The notes under the pieces are model-generated. The model worked only from the letters and a program-made list of their open reading frames with translations. It was not told the origin of the DNA and made no database searches. Shown piece after piece: positions 42,439 to 46,156 of a DNA stretch of 46,156 nucleotides; position 1 is the first letter of the stretch, and each line of letters starts with the position of its first letter. The stretch is from the NCBI GenBank assembly GCA_019192455.1, contig JAHCML010000003.1, forward strand, positions 816,685 through 862,840, given 5' to 3'. Source of the DNA: Alphaproteobacteria bacterium SS10 (lineage in GTDB: Bacteria > Pseudomonadota > Alphaproteobacteria > TMED2). The position numbers were made by a program, and so were the translations under genes.

Positions 42439-45294
42439 ATGACTTCTGAGTCTAATACCGAACTTAAAGACACTGTTTTCCTGCCAACCACCGACTTTCC
42501 CATGCGCGCCGGGCTACCGAAGAAGGAGCCGGAAATCCTCGCCTGGTGGGAGGAGATCGACCTCTACAAAAAGCAGCGTGAGGTTGCCAAGGGGCGGGAG
42601 AAATTCGTCCTGCACGATGGCCCGCCATATGCCAATGGCAACATCCATATCGGCCACGCGGTGAATAAGATCCTGAAGGATGTGGTGACCCGCAGCCAGG
42701 GCATGCTGGGCAAGGATGCCGTCTATGTGCCGGGCTGGGACTGTCACGGCCTGCCGATCGAATGGAAGATCGAGGAGCTGTATCGCTCCAAGGGTAAGAA
42801 TAAGGATGACGTGCCAATCCTGGAGCTGCGTCAGGAATGCCGGGACTTCGCCGCCAAATGGATTGAGATCCAGGCCGGTGAGTTTAAGCGTCTGGGCGTG
42901 GTCGGTGATTGGGATGCCCCATATCTGACCATGACCAATGATGCCGAGGCGACCATCGTTGCCGAGATCTTCAAATTCGTCGGCAATGGCGGCCTCTATA
43001 AAGGCGTGAAACCGGTCCTCTGGTCCGTGGTTGAGAAGACCGCGCTCGCCGATGCTGAGGTTGAGTATCACGAACACCAAAGTCAGATGATCTGGGTCCG
43101 CTTCCCGGTGGCGAAGGCCAGCGTGCCAGCGACCGAGGGCGCCAGCGTCGTCATCTGGACAACCACCCCCTGGACCATCCCGGGTAACCGGGCAACCGCC
43201 TATGGCGAAGACTTCGACTATGTCGTTGTTGAGGTGACCGAGCTGGGTGAGGGCAGCCACGCGCAGCTGGGTGAGAAGTTTGTTCTCGCTGCCGAGCTGG
43301 TTGGTGCCGTAACGGAACAGGCGCGCATCGCCGAGGTTAAGGAGCTGGCCCGGTTCAAGGGTTCAGAACTCGCCGGTACGGTTTGCCGTCACCCACTGCA
43401 TGCGCTCGATGACTATTACGGCTTCGATGTGCCAATGCTGCCCGGTGACTTTGTCACGACCGAACAGGGCACGGGCATCGTCCATATCGCCCCTGGCCAT
43501 GGTGAGGATGACTTCAAGCTGGGTAAGGAACACGGTATCGCCGTGCCGGAGACGGTGGCCGAGGATGGTCGCTATTACGAGCGTGTGGCGCTGTTCGCAG
43601 GTGAGACCGTGCTCGACCAGAAGGGTAAGACCGGCACCGCCAATAAGGCGGTGATGGCTAAGCTGATCGAGGCTGGCGGCCTCCTAACCCAAGGGCGGTT
43701 GAAGCACTCTTACCCGCATTCCTGGCGCTCCAAGGCGCCGCTGATCTTCCGCACCACGCCGCAATGGTTCATCTCGATGGAGACGAACAACCTGCGTGAG
43801 AAGGCGCTATCGGCGATCAAGGAAACCCGCTGGGTGCCTGAGAGTGCCGAGAACCGCATCTACTCCATGGTGGAGGCGCGGCCAGATTGGTGCATCAGCC
43901 GTCAGCGCGCCTGGGGCGTGCCGATTGCGCTGTTTGTCTCCAAATCCGACGGCAAAGTGCTCGACGACCCCACCGTCATGAAGCGGATTGAGGATATCTT
44001 CCGTGAGGAAGGTTCCGATGCCTGGTTCGCGCGGGATGCCCAAGATTTCCTCGGCAATGAATACAACGCCGATGATTTCGAGCAGGTGCGCGACATCGTT
44101 GAGGTCTGGTTCGAGAGTGGCTCAACCCACGCCTTCGTCCTAGAAGCGCGGGACGATCAACGCTGGCCAGCTGACCTCTATCTTGAGGGCTCTGACCAGC
44201 ACCGGGGTTGGTTCCACTCCTCCCTGCTTGAGAGCTGCGGCACACGGGGACGGGCGCCTTACAATGCGGTCCTGACCCATGGCTTTGCGCTCGATGAGCA
44301 GGGGCGGAAGATGTCCAAATCCCTGGGCAACACCACGGCACCCCAGGATGTGATGAAGCAATATGGTGCCGACATCCTGCGCCTCTGGGTGATCTCCTCC
44401 GACTATCATGAGGATATCCGGATCGGTAACACGATCATCAAAGGTCAGGCCGACCTCTACCGTCGCCTCCGTAACACCCTGCGTTGGACGCTGGGTAGCT
44501 TGCACGGCTTCGATGGCTCGGAGCGGGTTGCCCCTGCTGATATGCCGGAGCTTGAGCGTTGGGTGCTGCATCGTCTGACTGAGCTGGACGAGCTGGTGTG
44601 CGATTGCCTTGAGAACTTTGACTATCAACGCATGTTCCGCGAGCTGCATGATTTCTGTGCCAAGGACCTATCGGCGTTCTATTTCGACATCCGGAAGGAT
44701 GCGATCTATTGCGACCGCCCAGATTCCTTGCGTCGTCGTTCGGCCCGCACCGTGCTGGATAAGGTCTTTGACTGCCTGACCACCTGGCTGGCGCCGGTGC
44801 TGTGCTTCACCGCTGAGGAAGCCTGGCTTACCCGCCATGGCAAGGAAGCGGGCAGTGTGCATCTGCAGACTTTTGTCGATGTACCCGCAGAGTGGCGAGA
44901 TGAGGCTCTGGCGGCCCGTTGGGCCGATGTCCGCAAGGTTCGCTCGGTAATCACTGGCGCGCTTGAACTGGCCCGGAAGGAGGAGAAGATCGGTTCTTCC
45001 CTTGAGGCGAAGCCGTCGGTTTTCGTCACGCCAGAACTGGCAAAGGCCGTTGAGGGCATTGATTTCGCCGAGGTCGCCATTACATCGGGCGTCGAGTTGA
45101 CGAGTGGTGCGGCACCTGGCGACGCCTTCACCCTAGAAGAGGTGGCGGGCGTCGGCGTGCTGGCCAATGCCGCTGAGGGTGAGAAGTGTGATCGTTGCTG
45201 GCAGGTGTTGCCAGAGGTTGCACCGGTTGATGGCGGCAAGCTCTGCAATCGCTGCGCTGATGCGGTCGCAATCATTCGCACGGCAGCTGAATAA
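42439..45294 (+). CDS. ileS: Isoleucyl-tRNA synthetase
   Basis: Charges tRNA-Ile and edits valine. The 951 residues show the class I motifs [11 protein letters not shown] (HIGH) and [10 protein letters not shown] (KMSKS), the editing domain ([20 protein letters not shown]), the anticodon-binding region and the C-terminal zinc site CDRC ... CNRC, which marks the bacterial-type (IleS1) enzyme. The start ATG has only a weak ribosome site. Upstream is a candidate leader-peptide attenuator; downstream lspA follows after 14 bp. Confidence 0.97.
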   Translation: MTSESNTELKDTVFLPTTDFPMRAGLPKKEPEILAWWEEIDLYKKQREVAKGREKFVLHDGPPYANGNIHIGHAVNKILKDVVTRSQGMLGKDAVYVPGWDCHGLPIEWKIEELYRSKGKNKDDVPILELRQECRDFAAKWIEIQAGEFKRLGVVGDWDAPYLTMTNDAEATIVAEIFKFVGNGGLYKGVKPVLWSVVEKTALADAEVEYHEHQSQMIWVRFPVAKASVPATEGASVVIWTTTPWTIPGNRATAYGEDFDYVVVEVTELGEGSHAQLGEKFVLAAELVGAVTEQARIAEVKELARFKGSELAGTVCRHPLHALDDYYGFDVPMLPGDFVTTEQGTGIVHIAPGHGEDDFKLGKEHGIAVPETVAEDGRYYERVALFAGETVLDQKGKTGTANKAVMAKLIEAGGLLTQGRLKHSYPHSWRSKAPLIFRTTPQWFISMETNNLREKALSAIKETRWVPESAENRIYSMVEARPDWCISRQRAWGVPIALFVSKSDGKVLDDPTVMKRIEDIFREEGSDAWFARDAQDFLGNEYNADDFEQVRDIVEVWFESGSTHAFVLEARDDQRWPADLYLEGSDQHRGWFHSSLLESCGTRGRAPYNAVLTHGFALDEQGRKMSKSLGNTTAPQDVMKQYGADILRLWVISSDYHEDIRIGNTIIKGQADLYRRLRNTLRWTLGSLHGFDGSERVAPADMPELERWVLHRLTELDELVCDCLENFDYQRMFRELHDFCAKDLSAFYFDIRKDAIYCDRPDSLRRRSARTVLDKVFDCLTTWLAPVLCFTAEEAWLTRHGKEAGSVHLQTFVDVPAEWRDEALAARWADVRKVRSVITGALELARKEEKIGSSLEAKPSVFVTPELAKAVEGIDFAEVAITSGVELTSGAAPGDAFTLEEVAGVGVLANAAEGEKCDRCWQVLPEVAPVDGGKLCNRCADAVAIIRTAAE

Positions 45295-45308
45295 GGACGT
45301 CTGGCCAG

Positions 45309-45932
45309 ATGGCTGAGGCTGAAACCGCAAAACCAACCAAGGCGGCTAGCAATAAATGGCTGGCCGCCTTTGGCTTGGCTGGGGTCATGGTTGTGGCCGA
45401 CCAGATTTGCAAATGGTGGTTTCTGCGCCAGCTCTACGGTTTTGAGGGTGTTATCACCCAGGCCAGCTGGCATCCGCCCATCGACGTCACACCGTTTCTG
45501 AAATTCGTCATGGTGTGGAATCGGGGTGTTAGTTTTGGCATCGGTAATACCGATGGTGATTGGCAACCCTATGTGTTGAGTGCGGTTGCCGTGGTTATCA
45601 TTGGGTTTTTAATCAACTGGTTACGCAGCGCTGATGATCGTTGGTCGGTGCTGGCAATCGGCACGGTGATTGGTGGTGCCATCGGCAATATCATCGATCG
45701 CGCACTCTACGGCGCGGTTGCTGACTTCTTTCATTTTTACATCGGTGACTATGCCTGGCCCGCCTTCAATATCGCCGATAGTTGTATTGTCGTGGGCGTT
45801 ATGATTCTTTTGTGGCGTAGCTTTACGCAACCCGAGAAGGCCGGAACACAACCGGCAGCGGTGGATGCGGGGGCTGGAAACACGAGTGATGGACCCGATA
45901 ACGGGTCTGACAACCGGGCTGAACGGAGTTGA
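45309..45932 (+). CDS. lspA: Lipoprotein signal peptidase LspA
   Basis: Inner-membrane aspartyl protease that cleaves signal peptides of prolipoproteins. The 207 residues have about four membrane segments and both catalytic Asp motifs (GAIGNIIDRALYGAVADFF and FNIADSCIVVG). The C-terminal tail of about 35 residues is Gly/Asp/Asn-rich and not part of the usual fold. It follows ileS after 14 bp, the classical ileS-lspA pair. The next gene encodes a lipoprotein that this enzyme should process. Confidence 0.95.
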   Translation: MAEAETAKPTKAASNKWLAAFGLAGVMVVADQICKWWFLRQLYGFEGVITQASWHPPIDVTPFLKFVMVWNRGVSFGIGNTDGDWQPYVLSAVAVVIIGFLINWLRSADDRWSVLAIGTVIGGAIGNIIDRALYGAVADFFHFYIGDYAWPAFNIADSCIVVGVMILLWRSFTQPEKAGTQPAAVDAGAGNTSDGPDNGSDNRAERS

Positions 45933-45936
45933 TACG

Positions 45937-46156
45937 ATGACGGGCAAGTTTGCTGGACATCGCGGTATTCCAACCATCCTATCGGTGCTTGCCATCGGTG
46001 TGGGCTTGAGCGCCTGCAGCGGTGTGCAAAAGCAGCTGGGGCTTGAGCGTGTCTCGCCTGATGAGTTTGCTGTCGTCTCGCGGGCACCATTATCACTGCC
46101 GCCGGATGTCAATCTGCGCCCACCACAACCAGGTGCCGCCCGCCCGCAAGAGGGCA
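45937..46156 (+). CDS. DUF3035 lipoprotein (5' part, BamF-like)
   Basis: The first 73 codons of a lipoprotein; the gene runs off the right edge. The signal peptide ends in a lipobox LSAC (Cys at about residue 27). A motif of the alphaproteobacterial DUF3035 family follows (RVSPDEFAVVSRAPLSLPPDVNLRPP). The PLSLPPD stretch resembles the N-terminal part of BamC, and I recall an alphaproteobacterial BAM-complex lipoprotein, BamF, described as sharing such a motif; equating it with this protein is inference. CGGAG about 8 nt before the ATG supports the start. It lies 4 bp after lspA. Confidence 0.82.
   Translation, partial: MTGKFAGHRGIPTILSVLAIGVGLSACSGVQKQLGLERVSPDEFAVVSRAPLSLPPDVNLRPPQPGAARPQEG

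Noticed and set aside
44706-45566. 286-codon minus-strand frame opposite ileS and lspA
   Set aside because: Ser/Thr/Arg-rich translation typical of an antisense shadow; both plus-strand genes are certain.
1-46156. Mobile elements, CRISPR arrays, tRNA or rRNA genes
   Set aside because: I looked for transposase-like frames, regularly spaced repeats, and tRNA or rRNA core sequences and saw none.

Overview
The window is a gene-dense stretch of an alphaproteobacterial chromosome, most like a Rhodospirillales-type organism. Lineage markers are an HdaA-type DnaA-related ATPase, an aa3-type cytochrome oxidase subunit IV microprotein, a DUF3035 lipoprotein after lspA, DUF2232 between rpsR and rplI, and DUF2066 beside purM. 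GC content is moderately high. I see no rRNA, tRNA, CRISPR array, insertion sequence or phage gene.

Positions 1-7229 (minus strand) read, in transcription order, rpsF-rpsR-DUF2232-rplI, a UUCG-capped terminator, dnaB, alr, an MlaE/MlaF-type lipid ABC transporter pair and the 5' end of radA. A divergent promoter region (7230-7541) separates this from the plus-strand fatty-acid and cell-wall cluster fabD-fabG-acpP-fabF-mltG-yicC-gmk (7542-13994). The gmk stop codon shares a TTAA with the stop codon of rsmA. Then comes the minus-strand envelope cluster lptF-lptG-surA-pdxA-rsmA (19460-13991), from which lptD is missing at its usual place. pepA-holC and ndk run on plus, ndk with a clear promoter and terminator. 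coxIV and purM-purN run on minus.

Positions 24644-35162 carry DUF2066, an AI-2E/PerM permease, hdaA and a degenerate SDR, then a polyphosphate neighbourhood: a CYTH-CHAD protein and a SixA-like phosphatase diverge from ppk1-ppx. A FAD-binding protein of unknown family is coupled to ppx by a one-base TGATG overlap.

Positions 35162-42062 look accessory. They hold the FAD protein, a minus-strand trio (arylsulfotransferase-like protein, small secreted YIGPG protein, membrane-anchored sulfotransferase), a small unknown protein and a secreted leucine-rich-repeat-like protein. Core genes resume with ileS-lspA-DUF3035 lipoprotein.

The most notable new signal is upstream of ileS: a 19-codon reading frame with three Ile codons, whose stop lies in the loop of a hairpin, followed by a second hairpin and a terminator-like stem with a T-tract. 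It reads like a leader-peptide attenuator of isoleucyl-tRNA synthetase. Start sites were re-chosen for several genes (alr, DUF2232, rplI, fabG, acpP, fabF, lptG, coxIV, purN, AI-2E, hdaA, ppk1, the ASST-like gene) from ribosome binding sites, overlaps or family lengths.
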